A DNA stretch of 64,000 bases from JAFGUB01 sp050305515 (GCA_050305515.1 JBNLFL010000015.1:1-64000), one strand, 5' to 3'. Shown: positions 54,265 to 62,499, counted from the first letter of the stretch. Numbers and translations: made by a program. Notes: a model not told the origin generated them from the sequence alone.

Positions 54265-54486
54265 ATGAGCCTCAAATCGTTAGTGAAATCGATGATGGTC
54301 GCTGCCCTGATTTTAAGCCCACTGGCTGCAGAAGAGACAGATAAAGCTGCACAGTGCGACCAAAGTTATGAAGCGTGTCTGAAAAAGTGCGATGAAGCCG
54401 AAAATGCTTCTGAAATGTGCTATGAAACCTGCGACAAGACCTATGAAAGTTGTCTTCAGGGCGCTCAGCAAACTCCTGAATCCTGA
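54265..54486 (+). CDS. Small exported Cys-rich protein with twin CX3C motif
   Basis: This 73-residue protein has a signal peptide (KSMMVAALILSPLAAEE) and a 45-residue mature part with six cysteines in the mirror-symmetric order CX6C-X3-C-X9-C-X3-C-X6C. The two CX3C units on amphipathic helices suggest a disulfide-linked helical hairpin, as in twin-CX3C proteins; this is a spacing analogy, not homology. It faces miaA convergently. Role unknown: metal binding, redox or periplasmic chaperoning are possible. Confidence 0.7.
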   Translation: MSLKSLVKSMMVAALILSPLAAEETDKAAQCDQSYEACLKKCDEAENASEMCYETCDKTYESCLQGAQQTPES

Positions 54487-54518
54487 GAACTGAACCGGGA
54501 TATATCCCGACATCAGGA
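54481..54518. terminator. Possible bidirectional hairpin between convergent genes
   Basis: A 14-base perfect inverted repeat (CGGGATATATCCCG, 54496-54509) sits between outer arms TCCTGA (54481-54486) and TCAGGA (54513-54518). It spans both stop codons of convergent genes, but lacks a clear T-run. Confidence 0.35.
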
Positions 54519-55406
54519 TAATACTGCCGCTGCCTGTTCCATAAGGGAGTGCGGTGTGCAGTGAATCACCTCTTCAAACTGATTGTTATTGAACGTCTGC
54601 TGGCGCTTTGCCAGTTGCGCCGTGTGCGTGATGATTTTCTCCACCATCTCCTCTTTACATGTAAGCCCGTCAAGATACTCCAGGACTTCAGAGATGCCTA
54701 TTGACTTCATGCTGTTGGGGCGACGTCCGTAGCGGTGTTCCAAACGGGTGACTTCTTCAATGAGGCCTGCATCAAGCATGTTGCGGGTACGCGCTCTGAT
54801 GCGTTCTCTAAGCAGATCGCGATCGATGTCGATGTTGAAAACAGGGAGTCTTTCAATGATAGGGCGGGGCGGATTGGCGGCGAACCAGGCTGAAGGCGTC
54901 TGTCCCGTCTGAAGGTAGAGGTGAAGCATTTTTTCAATGCGGTAGCTGTCATGAATATCAATATGATGCATGTATTCGGGGTCCAGTCCCCTGAGCAGTT
55001 CATACGCCTGCGAGAGATGACAGAGCATGCCGCGTGCTTCGCGTTGTGTGGCCTCGCTGATTTGCGGTATCTGGGAGAGACCGGTCATTAAGGTTTTGAG
55101 ATAAAAGCTGCTGCCGCCAACGATGATGAGGTTCTTGCCCTCACGCTCGGTCTCTGCTTTGCAGCTTTGATACAGGTCGATAAAAAGGGCGACACCGAAA
55201 GTCTCATTCGGATAAAGCAGATCAATACCGTAGTGCGGAATGCCCGCACGCTCTTTTAAAGAGGGCTTTGCCGAAGCGATGTCAATCTCTTTGTAAATGC
55301 TCAGCGAGTCAATGGAGAGAATATTGGCATTGCAACGCTCTGCCAGTGTAATGGCGGCATCGCTTTTGCCGGATGCGGTAGGGCCGATAATTGCGATCTC
55401 TTTCAT
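54513..55406 (-). CDS. miaA: tRNA dimethylallyltransferase
   Basis: This 297-residue enzyme adds the isopentenyl group to A37 of tRNAs reading UNN codons. Walker-like GPTASGKSDAAI, SIDSLSIYKEIDIASAKP, HYGIDLLYPNE, GGSSFYLKTLMTGL and PNSMKSIGISEVL with AKRQQTF are clear. A palindrome (54655-54664) encodes LTCK in a C-terminal loop. The start ATG 55404-55406 lies only six bases from a minus-strand TATAAT, so the message may be leaderless. Confidence 0.95.
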   Translation of the reverse strand: MKEIAIIGPTASGKSDAAITLAERCNANILSIDSLSIYKEIDIASAKPSLKERAGIPHYGIDLLYPNETFGVALFIDLYQSCKAETEREGKNLIIVGGSSFYLKTLMTGLSQIPQISEATQREARGMLCHLSQAYELLRGLDPEYMHHIDIHDSYRIEKMLHLYLQTGQTPSAWFAANPPRPIIERLPVFNIDIDRDLLRERIRARTRNMLDAGLIEEVTRLEHRYGRRPNSMKSIGISEVLEYLDGLTCKEEMVEKIITHTAQLAKRQQTFNNNQFEEVIHCTPHSLMEQAAAVLS

Positions 55407-55412
55407 AGGCGC

Positions 55413-55420
55413 ATTATACT
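55413..55420. promoter_or_regulatory. Divergent promoter with overlapping -10 boxes (miaA and hydrolase)
   Basis: ATTATACT reads TATAAT on the minus strand (55413-55418, towards miaA) and TATACT on the plus strand (55415-55420, towards the hydrolase). Both genes start within 20 bases, leaving room for little or no leader on either side. Confidence 0.5.
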
Positions 55421-55430
55421 AAAATACGTC

Positions 55431-56300
55431 ATGCGACACATGAGCGTTTTTCTGTTGGTACTGATGTTTGGCGGATGTACACCAATGATTTTTCATCCCG
55501 ATGCCTATCGCTATGCCGAGGTGAAAAGTCACCGAAGCGAGGTTTTTGGTTTTGAATCGTTTGACGGTACGCAGCTTGAAGGGATCTGGGTGCATGCCCG
55601 AACCGATCCGCACGGGGTGGTATTGATTGCCCATGGCAATGCCCAGAACTACAGCGCTTTTATCGGTGAGTGGATCTGGCTTGCAGAAGCAGGATGGGAT
55701 GTCGTGATGTTTGATTACAGGGGTTTTGGAAATTCGCAGGGTACGCCGGATCTGCAGGGAAGCATAGAAGATACGCGTGCTGCCATAGCGTGGGTCGCAT
55801 CGCGGGAAGAGAGGCCGTTCATCCTTATCGGACAATCGCTTGGCGGTGCCATGGTACTCAATGCCCTTACATGTAAAGAAGCGCGTCATGTCCGGCTTGC
55901 CGTGATTGAGGGAACCTACGCCGCTTTGGGAGAGGCAGGCCGTGAGACACTGGCTCGAAATCTGCTGACATGGCCGCTGCAATGGATCGCGCCGTGGGTT
56001 CTGGAGGAACGTTTTGATCCGCTGGATATGCTTGATCGTATTAGTACACCGCTGCTTTTTGTTGCGGGTGCACACGATACGACAATCTCTCCCAATCACT
56101 CCTGGCAGCTTTTTGAGCGCGCATTGAAACCCAAAGCATTCTGGTTGGTGAAAGATGCGGGACATATTAATGCGTTTGCTTCCCGGAAGATGCGCAGTGC
56201 ACTTTTGGAATTTTTGCAAGAACCTGACTTCGACCCGCGTTTCAGCAGCATGAAAATCTATGATAAAATAGCGCCATCAAGCACTAAAGGCACGCAGTGA
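55431..56300 (+). CDS. Alpha/beta hydrolase, probable lipoprotein
   Basis: This 289-residue protein has a lipobox-like leader (LVLMFGGC) and an alpha/beta hydrolase core: HGNAQNYSAF oxyanion region, DYRGFGNSQGTP, nucleophile elbow GQSLGG and a late His in DAGHINAF, giving a Ser-Asp-His triad with Asp in AGAHDTT. Similar to the BEM46/YfhR type, with unknown substrate. Starts possible at ATG 55431 or 55440. The stop overlaps the prenyltransferase start (GTGA). A palindrome encodes LTCK after the elbow helix. Confidence 0.85.
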   Translation: MRHMSVFLLVLMFGGCTPMIFHPDAYRYAEVKSHRSEVFGFESFDGTQLEGIWVHARTDPHGVVLIAHGNAQNYSAFIGEWIWLAEAGWDVVMFDYRGFGNSQGTPDLQGSIEDTRAAIAWVASREERPFILIGQSLGGAMVLNALTCKEARHVRLAVIEGTYAALGEAGRETLARNLLTWPLQWIAPWVLEERFDPLDMLDRISTPLLFVAGAHDTTISPNHSWQLFERALKPKAFWLVKDAGHINAFASRKMRSALLEFLQEPDFDPRFSSMKIYDKIAPSSTKGTQ

Positions 56301-57157
56301 ACGCTTTCGTTTCCAGGCTGAAAGACTTCAACGAACTGGTCATGTTCCAGCATTCGATTTTCTCCCTTCCTTTTATTTTTATCGCCATGGTGGTATCGGC
56401 CGGCGGCTGGTTCGGTTGGGAATTGCTGCTTCTTGGCGCTCTGGCTGCCGTGACGGCACGTAACTTTGCCATGGGCGTCAATCGTTATGCCGATCGTGAT
56501 ATTGATGCTAAAAATCCGCGTACCCGTGAGCGCCCGAGCGTCGATGGGCGGCTTGAGAGTCGAAGTATCGTCCTCTTTATCGCTGCCAATGCCGCCGGAT
56601 TCATTGTAGTGGCCTATTTTGTCAATGCGCTGGCTTTGTGGCTCAGTATCCCGATTTTGCTGGTTTTGGGAAGTTACTCCTATTTCAAGCGTTTCAGCGA
56701 AATGGCGCATCTGGTGCTGGGCATATCGTTGGGACTGGCACCTGTTGCCGGTGTCGTGGCTGTTGAAGCCGCCATTCCGATGTGGTCGGTACTGCTGGGC
56801 GTGGGTGTGATGTTCTGGGTAGCAGGATTCGATCTGCTCTATTCGCTTCAGGATATCGACTTCGACCGCGAAAGCGGGCTTTACTCGATTCCTTCACGCT
56901 ACGGTGCCGAAGCAACGCTCTTTATCGCTGCGCTCTTTCATGCCATCGCAGTACTTTTTTGGATCTTTTTTGCGTGGGATGCCGGGCTGGAGTGGTTTGG
57001 CTGGAGTGCCGTCTTCTTTGCCGCTTTGATGCTCCGTTATGAGCATCAGCTGGTACGCCGTGATTTCACCAAGATCGACCGTGCATTCTTTACGGTCAAC
57101 GGTTATCTCGGTATTGTTTTTCTGGTGTTGATTATTCTTGATCGGAGCATGGCATGA
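56297..57157 (+). CDS. mqnP: UbiA-family prenyltransferase, probably MqnP of the futalosine pathway
   Basis: This 286-residue protein has about eight membrane segments and the two Asp-rich motifs NRYADRDIDAKNPRT and DLLYSLQDIDFDRE, which bind Mg2+ and the prenyl diphosphate. Campylobacterota make menaquinone by the futalosine route, where this family member prenylates the naphthoate precursor. Menaquinone would be the acceptor of the complex I encoded nearby. Start GTG 56297 overlaps the hydrolase stop. Confidence 0.85.
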   Translation: MNAFVSRLKDFNELVMFQHSIFSLPFIFIAMVVSAGGWFGWELLLLGALAAVTARNFAMGVNRYADRDIDAKNPRTRERPSVDGRLESRSIVLFIAANAAGFIVVAYFVNALALWLSIPILLVLGSYSYFKRFSEMAHLVLGISLGLAPVAGVVAVEAAIPMWSVLLGVGVMFWVAGFDLLYSLQDIDFDRESGLYSIPSRYGAEATLFIAALFHAIAVLFWIFFAWDAGLEWFGWSAVFFAALMLRYEHQLVRRDFTKIDRAFFTVNGYLGIVFLVLIILDRSMA

Positions 57158-57672
57158 GCATTCGTCTGATTCCGGCTCCGATAGCCGTGGCCTTTGAAAA
57201 AACAGGGGAAGATATGAGCATGTTTGAGAGGGAATATCATCAGCTCAGTGAAGCTGACGATGATCCGATCGGACAGTGGCTCAAATTGGCAAAAGCACGG
57301 GGTGAGGCTGCTGAGAGCGATCCGGTTTTATTGAACCTTATGGTGGAGCTGCACCGGAAGATCGATGTCCTTGAACAGCTTATCCGAAATGAAAAACCCA
57401 AGCGGTTGGAGCTGACGTTCCATGAGATGATCGAGAGTATCGGATTTGGTTACTTCAAACTGGAGCATCCCCGTATGGAAACGGGCAGCCGGTATTACGG
57501 ACGTTTCGAGATGCCGGTGCATCCCAAACGCGATGTCGGCGTCTTTTTTGAAGCCGAAACACCGGAACTCGCGAAGATCATCAAGATGCACGAACGGGAT
57601 GAGAAAGAGTGGAGCGCCTATCTGACCGCGCGGGAACGCGTGATGATCCGGGAAATGCGAGGTGGTGCATGA
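57154..57672 (+). CDS. Atypical PilZ-like protein
   Basis: This 172-residue soluble protein has an N-terminal helical part to about residue 80 and then a short beta-barrel-like stretch (RLELTFHEMIESIGFGYF, YGRFEMPVHPKRDVGVFFEA) followed by a C-terminal helix (EWSAYLTARERVMIREMR). The shape resembles non-canonical PilZ domains that have lost the RxxxR c-di-GMP motif, none of which I see. Start overlaps mqnP (ATGA) and the end overlaps the next gene. Family assignment is tentative. Confidence 0.55.
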   Translation: MSIRLIPAPIAVAFEKTGEDMSMFEREYHQLSEADDDPIGQWLKLAKARGEAAESDPVLLNLMVELHRKIDVLEQLIRNEKPKRLELTFHEMIESIGFGYFKLEHPRMETGSRYYGRFEMPVHPKRDVGVFFEAETPELAKIIKMHERDEKEWSAYLTARERVMIREMRGGA

Positions 57673-58178
57673 TGCTCACGGAATACCTCATACTGGCACT
57701 CGGCGGTGTCGTTATGATACTCATTTATTACATATTCAGCCGTGATTCCCAACAGAGCCGTCAGATACGTGCGATAGCTACAGCGGTTGAAAAACTCAAC
57801 CATCAGATATACCTCTTTGAGCAGGAGACAAAGCGGAAGCTCGAGGCGCTTGAAGGTCGTGACAGCGAGCATATCAATGAAGCGGATCTGCGCTATGAGC
57901 TTGAAGTCGGTATTAGTGAATTCGCGCAACCGCTCCAGCGGGAATTTCAAAAACTCCAAGAAGAGACCGCCCATATCAAGGAACAGTTGCAGCAGCGGGT
58001 TGTGCATCTTGAAGAGAATGTTCGAAACCTCTCTCTGCCGGCTTCTGTCAACGGCATGGATGATGCGCGTATTATCGCACTCTACAAACAGGGCGTAGAT
58101 CTTGAAAGCATTTCAAAAGAGTTACGCCTTTCCAAGCCTGAAGTCGAATTCGTTTTGAAGATCAATCAGCTAAAATAG
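57669..58178 (+). CDS. Membrane-anchored coiled-coil protein (DUF6115-like)
   Basis: This 169-residue protein has one N-terminal membrane helix (YLILALGGVVMILIYYIF), about 90 residues of coiled coil (EKLNHQIYLFEQETKRKLEAL and on), and a C-terminal helix-turn-helix-like segment (ALYKQGVDLESISKELRLSK). This layout is found in conserved Campylobacterota proteins of unknown role. Start is ATG 57669 or 57672, overlapping the preceding stop. It completes a four-gene coupled run from the hydrolase. Confidence 0.75.
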   Translation: MMLTEYLILALGGVVMILIYYIFSRDSQQSRQIRAIATAVEKLNHQIYLFEQETKRKLEALEGRDSEHINEADLRYELEVGISEFAQPLQREFQKLQEETAHIKEQLQQRVVHLEENVRNLSLPASVNGMDDARIIALYKQGVDLESISKELRLSKPEVEFVLKINQLK

Positions 58179-58251
58179 AGAAGTGCGATGTCAAGTTTGA
58201 CATTTTGACTCCTGATTGCTTCAAATTAATATTTTTATAAGATTACTGGAG

Positions 58252-58257
58252 TATAAT
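58252..58257 (+). promoter_or_regulatory. Probable -10 box for tRNA-Arg
   Basis: TATAAT stands 24 bases upstream of the mature tRNA-Arg 5' end in an AT-rich stretch following the coiled-coil gene. Confidence 0.5.
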
Positions 58258-58280
58258 TTCGGTCTCTTAAATCAGAGAAT

Positions 58281-58357
58281 GCGCTCGTAGCTCAGCTGGA
58301 TAGAGCACTGGTTTGCGGTACCAGCGGTCAGGAGTTCGAATCTCTTCGGGCGCGCCA
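58281..58357 (+). tRNA. tRNA-Arg (anticodon GCG)
   Basis: A 77-base cloverleaf with acceptor GCGCTCG/CGGGCGC, encoded CCA, anticodon stem CTGGT/ACCAG and loop TTGCGGT giving GCG. It reads CGC and CGU without the inosine used by the more common ACG anticodon. Confidence 0.93.
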
Positions 58358-58476
58358 TTCTTCCTCATCAATTTTCTTCTGTAACCAATCCTTGATAATT
58401 ATTTTTTCATCGAAAGAATCTTTTACCCATCTGCGTTATAATATCGCCTCATTTTCGGGCAGGACAGAAAGCGCTT

Positions 58477-58974
58477 ATGATTCGTAAACTCTTTAAGAAA
58501 AGCAAAACCAGCAGCAAATTCGACGAATATATAAAAAAATATAACATTGCCAATGAATTTCTGGCGGTGAATCGGAAAATGGTATCGCGTGCCATGCTGG
58601 TAGGAATGTTCATCGCATTTATCCCCATGCCGCTTCAAATGGTTGCCGTTGTGGCAGTGCTGCCTTTTTTCCGATTTAATGCACTAATCGGCATTGCTAT
58701 GGTCTGGATTACCAATCCGTTCACGATGCCTGCTATCTATTATATTGAATACATTACGGGAAATGCACTGCTGGGGCAACCGAATCTGCATGGAATCGAA
58801 TTGACACTGGAATGGTTTAGTACCAATCTTGACGCTATTTTCATTCCGCTCTATGTTGGGGCATTGTTCTATTCGACACTCTTTGCCGTGCTGTCATACT
58901 ATCTTGTAAACTGGTTATGGATAGAGTCGGTAACAAAAGAGAGAGAAAACAGGAAGCGGGATAACGGTAAATAA
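58477..58974 (+). CDS. DUF2062 membrane protein
   Basis: This 165-residue protein has a basic N-terminus, then SRAMLVGMFIAFIPMPLQMVA and AMVWITNPFTMPAIYYIEY, the core of DUF2062, and a second hydrophobic pair at the C-terminus. The family is of unknown function and may act in lipid or envelope processes. Standalone gene after tRNA-Arg. Confidence 0.85.
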   Translation: MIRKLFKKSKTSSKFDEYIKKYNIANEFLAVNRKMVSRAMLVGMFIAFIPMPLQMVAVVAVLPFFRFNALIGIAMVWITNPFTMPAIYYIEYITGNALLGQPNLHGIELTLEWFSTNLDAIFIPLYVGALFYSTLFAVLSYYLVNWLWIESVTKERENRKRDNGK

Positions 58975-58978
58975 AAAC

Positions 58979-58998
58979 AGCACCCCTTTCGGAGTGCT
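58979..58998 (+). terminator. Possible terminator hairpin after the DUF2062 gene
   Basis: AGCAC (58979-58983) pairs with GTGCT (58994-58998), with a CC/GG extension and a TTTC loop, five bases after the stop. The following ACTTT is a weak U-tract. Confidence 0.4.
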
Positions 58999-59168
58999 AC
59001 TTTAGGCTTATATCAATACAAAACCACTCGAGCTTGGTTCGTATCAAGCACCTTGTTTCTAATTACGTAGTAAGTCTAAAACAGAAAAGTGTGAAAAAAG
59101 TGTGTCCTGAGGCTGCTCCCGGCGGTGGGGAGCCGATTCCGCGCGTTTGTGACCGTTTGGTAACGGTT

Positions 59169-59489
59169 TCAGGAGTTCATGATCCCGTAGGGGCGCTCAA
59201 TCTGCTGTATGACTTCATCGACACTCATATGGCGGCTTTTGCGAAGGAACTCCTGCCCTCCCAAAAAAATCAGTACAGTCGGAATGGCAAAGACATTGAA
59301 ATGCGCCGCAATCTCCGGCTGTTCGGAAACATCGACGGAACATATTTCGAAGGTGTCAAAATGGGTAGTGATGGCAGCAACCAGTTTTGGCTTGAGGGCA
59401 TGACAGACGTTACATGCAGGGGCGCTGAAATAGAGCATAACCGCGTTGTGGGTGTTGAGCGTATGATGAATGGAATCTAGTGAAAGCAT
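59169..59489 (-). CDS. Thioredoxin-like protein with CxxC motif
   Basis: This 106-residue thioredoxin fold has the active site SAPACNVCHALKP (CNVC), the Asp-containing EICSVDVSEQPEIA and the cis-Pro loop FAIPTVLIF. No signal peptide, so cytoplasmic. The active-site pair Asn-Val differs from the Gly-Pro of thioredoxin, suggesting a different redox potential or partner. It is 14 bases downstream of yaaA and probably cotranscribed. Confidence 0.88.
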   Translation of the reverse strand: MLSLDSIHHTLNTHNAVMLYFSAPACNVCHALKPKLVAAITTHFDTFEICSVDVSEQPEIAAHFNVFAIPTVLIFLGGQEFLRKSRHMSVDEVIQQIERPYGIMNS

Positions 59490-59503
59490 AAAGGAATTAT
59501 AGC

Positions 59504-60235
59504 CTACACGATCTCAAAGATGATTTCGGTCTTATACTTTTTTGTCTGAATCTCTCTTACATGTAAATGCGGGATTTCAAGAGAACCGAAAGCTTCAAGC
59601 GACTCAATCCTGTTTTCGGCCAGACTTCGCAGTACCAGACCGCGGTACGCTTTTGCCCAGTGGCTGACGACTTTGCCGTCTTTGAGAAATTTCAAAGTCG
59701 TGTATGGCTGAACGGGTTTGTAAAATTTGTCGTAATAACCGGCGCGGAGATCCAGAATCTGCTGATTTTTAAAAAGCTGGTCAAGATCGTTGCTGAATCG
59801 TTTCATATAGTAGTGATCCGGCGCATGGGCGCCGATGGATTCGCCCTGCTTGACCTTATAATCGATGATGGCGTCGCCGGCATGCAAAGGACCGTAAAGA
59901 TTTGAGAAGATCAGCAGATGCTCAAGTAGATAGCTTCGGGCAGCAGAATCAAGGGTCGTGACATCGAGATATTCGTAAGCAACCCCGCTGTAGCGGTCAA
60001 TAGCCGGAAGTTTTGGTGCCCTGTCATAAGCGCCAATACGATAGCGCTCAAGTTCGTCGACTTTTTTTAGACCGCACATTTTACTGCGCTGCTCATTTGT
60101 GCCTTCATTAATACAGTTGATATAGGCGGTGATGATGTCACGACGGCGTTCGATATCAAAAAGAAGCCCTGATTCAGGTTGCAAATGTCCACCAGAATGT
60201 TTGCCTTCAGAGGGTGAAAAGAGAATATACAGCAT
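59504..60235 (-). CDS. yaaA: Peroxide stress protein YaaA
   Basis: This 243-residue protein has the family start LYILFSPSEGK, AIDRYSGVAYEYLD, LLIFSNLYGPLHAGDAI, LRAGYYDKFYKP and SHWAKAYRGLVLR. YaaA limits free iron and DNA damage during peroxide stress. A palindrome (59557-59566) encodes HLHVRE near the C-terminus. Neighbouring thioredoxin-like gene fits a redox role. Confidence 0.9.
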   Translation of the reverse strand: MLYILFSPSEGKHSGGHLQPESGLLFDIERRRDIITAYINCINEGTNEQRSKMCGLKKVDELERYRIGAYDRAPKLPAIDRYSGVAYEYLDVTTLDSAARSYLLEHLLIFSNLYGPLHAGDAIIDYKVKQGESIGAHAPDHYYMKRFSNDLDQLFKNQQILDLRAGYYDKFYKPVQPYTTLKFLKDGKVVSHWAKAYRGLVLRSLAENRIESLEAFGSLEIPHLHVREIQTKKYKTEIIFEIV

Positions 60236-60305
60236 TGATACTCCATGGATGAAAATAAGATTTTAGCGTTTTCAAGAAATATTTCAATAATTTTTCTAAA
60301 AAGTC

Positions 60306-60334
60306 TTGACATGTAAAGAAAAAAAATCTATAAT
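60306..60334 (+). promoter_or_regulatory. Consensus promoter for the tRNA cluster
   Basis: TTGACA (60306-60311) and TATAAT (60329-60334) with a 17-base spacer give a textbook sigma-70 promoter 19 bases before tRNA-Thr. The -35 box overlaps TGACATGTAA, a one-mismatch copy of the iterated palindrome. Confidence 0.75.
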
Positions 60335-60353
60335 TCTGGCTCAATTTCGAGAT

Positions 60354-60430
60354 GCCGCAATAGCTCAGCTGGCTAGAGCAGCTGATTTGTAATCAGCAGG
60401 CCCGGGGTTCGAATCCTCGTTGCGGCACCA
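60354..60430 (+). tRNA. tRNA-Thr (anticodon TGT)
   Basis: A 77-base cloverleaf with acceptor GCCGCAA/TTGCGGC, loop TTTGTAA giving TGT (reads ACA) and encoded CCA. First of four clustered tRNAs before tuf. Confidence 0.95.
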
Positions 60431-60484
60431 TGACTTTGAACTTATCGTATTAGAAACAGTGTTAGACCAGATTATTGTGAACGT

Positions 60485-60570
60485 GGTGAGATACTCAAGC
60501 GGCCAACGAGGGCAGACTGTAAATCTGCTGGTTTTCACCTTCGGAGGTTCGGATCCTCCTCTCACCACCA
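60485..60570 (+). tRNA. tRNA-Tyr (anticodon GTA)
   Basis: An 86-base class II tRNA with a long variable arm, acceptor GGTGAGA/TCTCACC, anticodon loop CTGTAAA giving GTA and encoded CCA. Confidence 0.95.
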
Positions 60571-60581
60571 TATGATCAGAT

Positions 60582-60658
<77 letters not shown>

Positions 60659-60739
60659 TCATTCTGGGAGCTGAAGTACAATATTTTTTTACTTCTAACT
60701 ACCTAAAATAGTTTATAAAAAGCTTCCTACATTAGATAT

Positions 60740-60814
<75 letters not shown>

Positions 60815-60819
60815 TCCCG

Positions 60820-60829
60820 TTACATGTAA
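60820..60829. repeat. TTACATGTAA copy between tRNA-Thr and tuf
   Basis: Exact palindrome, five bases past the tRNA 3' end. It is the last exact copy in the window; none follows in the tuf-rplA stretch. Confidence 0.9.
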
Positions 60830-60880
60830 TTTCTCTGTAATGTTTTTGGAGCCAAAAGCCTAAATTGGACTATTTTCTGG

Positions 60881-60886
60881 TATAAT
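60881..60886 (+). promoter_or_regulatory. Probable -10 box for tuf
   Basis: TATAAT stands 35 bases before the tuf ATG, with TTGGAC about 13 bases upstream as a poor -35 candidate. The ribosome site CGGAGGA follows. Confidence 0.6.
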
Positions 60887-60921
60887 TCCATTTCAATTTC
60901 AAAAAACTGTCGGAGGACACT

Positions 60922-62121
60922 ATGGCAAAAGAAAAGTTTACGCGTAATAAGCCACACGTTAACATCGGTACAATCGGTCACGTTGACCACGGTAAAACTA
61001 CACTGACTGCTGCAATTACAGCGGTTCTGGCTGTAACCAACGGTGCAGCGATGATGGACTACGATCAAATCGACAACGCTCCTGAAGAGCGCGAGCGCGG
61101 TATTACGATCGCTACTTCACACGTTGAGTACGAAACAGACAACCGCCACTATGCGCACGTTGACTGTCCTGGTCACGCCGACTATGTTAAAAACATGATT
61201 ACCGGTGCTGCACAGATGGACGGTGCGATTCTGGTTGTATCTGCTGCAGACGGCCCGATGCCACAGACACGTGAACACATCCTCCTTTCTAAACAAGTCG
61301 GTGTACCTTACATCGTTGTTTTCATGAACAAAGAGGACATGGTTGATGATGAAGAGCTTCTTGAGCTCGTTGAAATGGAAATCCGTGAACTGCTTGATCA
61401 GTACGAATTCCCAGGTGACGATACACCAATCGTAGCCGGTTCTGCTCTTAAAGCACTTGAAGAAGCAAAAACAGGAACCCTCGGTGAGTGGTCTGCAAAG
61501 ATCCAGAAACTGATGGCTGAAGTTGACGCTTACATTCCTGAGCCAACTCGTGAAACTGACAAAGATTTCCTGATGCCGGTTGAGGACGTATTCTCAATCT
61601 CTGGTCGTGGTACTGTTGTAACCGGCCGTATCGAGCGTGGTGTTGTCAAAGTAGGTGACACTATTGAAATCGTTGGTCTTCGCGACACTCAGACAACTAC
61701 CGTAACCGGTGTTGAGATGTTCCGTAAAGAGATGGATCAGGGTGAAGCAGGTGATAACTGTGGTATCCTTCTCCGCGGTACTAAAAAAGAAGATGTTGAG
61801 CGTGGTCAGGTTCTTTGTAAACCAAAATCTATCACACCTCACACAAAATTCGAAGCTGAAGTGTATATCCTCTCTAAAGAGGAAGGTGGTCGCCATACAC
61901 CATTCTTCGACGGTTACCGCCCACAGTTCTACGTTCGTACAACTGACGTAACCGGTGCTATTCACCTCCCAGAGGGTACTGAAATGGTAATGCCTGGTGA
62001 CAACATCAAAATTACTGCTGAACTGATCCATCCGATCGCTATGGAAGAGGGTACTCGCTTCGCTATCCGCGAAGGTGGACGTACTGTCGGTGCCGGCGTC
62101 GTATCTAAAATTATCGCGTAA
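60922..62121 (+). CDS. tuf: Translation elongation factor Tu
   Basis: This 399-residue GTPase brings aminoacyl-tRNA to the ribosome. G1 GHVDHGKT at residues 19-26, the DCPGHADYVKNM switch II and NKEDM (G4) are intact. Codon use is strongly biased, as expected for a highly expressed gene. A short CGGG-TTTT-CCCG hairpin (62123-62134) directly follows the stop. Confidence 0.98.
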   Translation: MAKEKFTRNKPHVNIGTIGHVDHGKTTLTAAITAVLAVTNGAAMMDYDQIDNAPEERERGITIATSHVEYETDNRHYAHVDCPGHADYVKNMITGAAQMDGAILVVSAADGPMPQTREHILLSKQVGVPYIVVFMNKEDMVDDEELLELVEMEIRELLDQYEFPGDDTPIVAGSALKALEEAKTGTLGEWSAKIQKLMAEVDAYIPEPTRETDKDFLMPVEDVFSISGRGTVVTGRIERGVVKVGDTIEIVGLRDTQTTTVTGVEMFRKEMDQGEAGDNCGILLRGTKKEDVERGQVLCKPKSITPHTKFEAEVYILSKEEGGRHTPFFDGYRPQFYVRTTDVTGAIHLPEGTEMVMPGDNIKITAELIHPIAMEEGTRFAIREGGRTVGAGVVSKIIA

Positions 62122-62158
62122 TCGGGTTTTCCCGGTTCGCAACTAACAGGAAAAATAT

Positions 62159-62311
62159 ATGCGTGAAAATATTCACCTTGGTTGTGAGAAGTGTACGCGT
62201 CGTAACTACCACACCACGAAAAATAAAAAGACTCATACTGAAAAATTTTCAGTTCGCAAATACTGTAAGTTTTGCCGTGAGCACACAGTTCATAAAGAGA
62301 TGAAGCTCTAA
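62159..62311 (+). CDS. rpmG: 50S ribosomal protein L33
   Basis: This 50-residue protein has the zinc-binding form of L33: two Cys pairs, CEKC and CKFC, and the segment RRNYHTTKNKKTH. It is too short for most automatic gene lists. The ATG at 62159 follows AGGAAAAA. The tuf - rpmG - tRNA-Trp - secE order is the usual one in this phylum. Confidence 0.95.
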   Translation: MRENIHLGCEKCTRRNYHTTKNKKTHTEKFSVRKYCKFCREHTVHKEMKL

Positions 62312-62335
62312 CAGCTCTCTCTTTTGAATCCATAC

Positions 62336-62411
62336 AGGCGAATAGCTCCAATGGTAGAGCGCCGGATTCCAAATCCGATGGTTGGGGGTTCGAGTCCCTC
62401 TTCGCCTGCCA
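62336..62411 (+). tRNA. tRNA-Trp (anticodon CCA)
   Basis: A 76-base cloverleaf with acceptor AGGCGAA/TTCGCCT, loop TTCCAAA giving CCA and encoded CCA end. The outermost anticodon-stem pair is a C-A mismatch. Confidence 0.95.
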
Positions 62412-62499
62412 TTTTTTGACATTAAATTCACAAAAGTGATTTTTTATCAGTGATGCTTTCGAGCACTATTTATAGGAAATCCAGCAAGGAACGGTAGCG

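Noticed and set aside
59034..59480. A 148-codon plus-strand gene
   Set aside because: It is antisense to the thioredoxin-like gene, whose CxxC and cis-Pro motifs are clear; the plus frame has no recognisable features.
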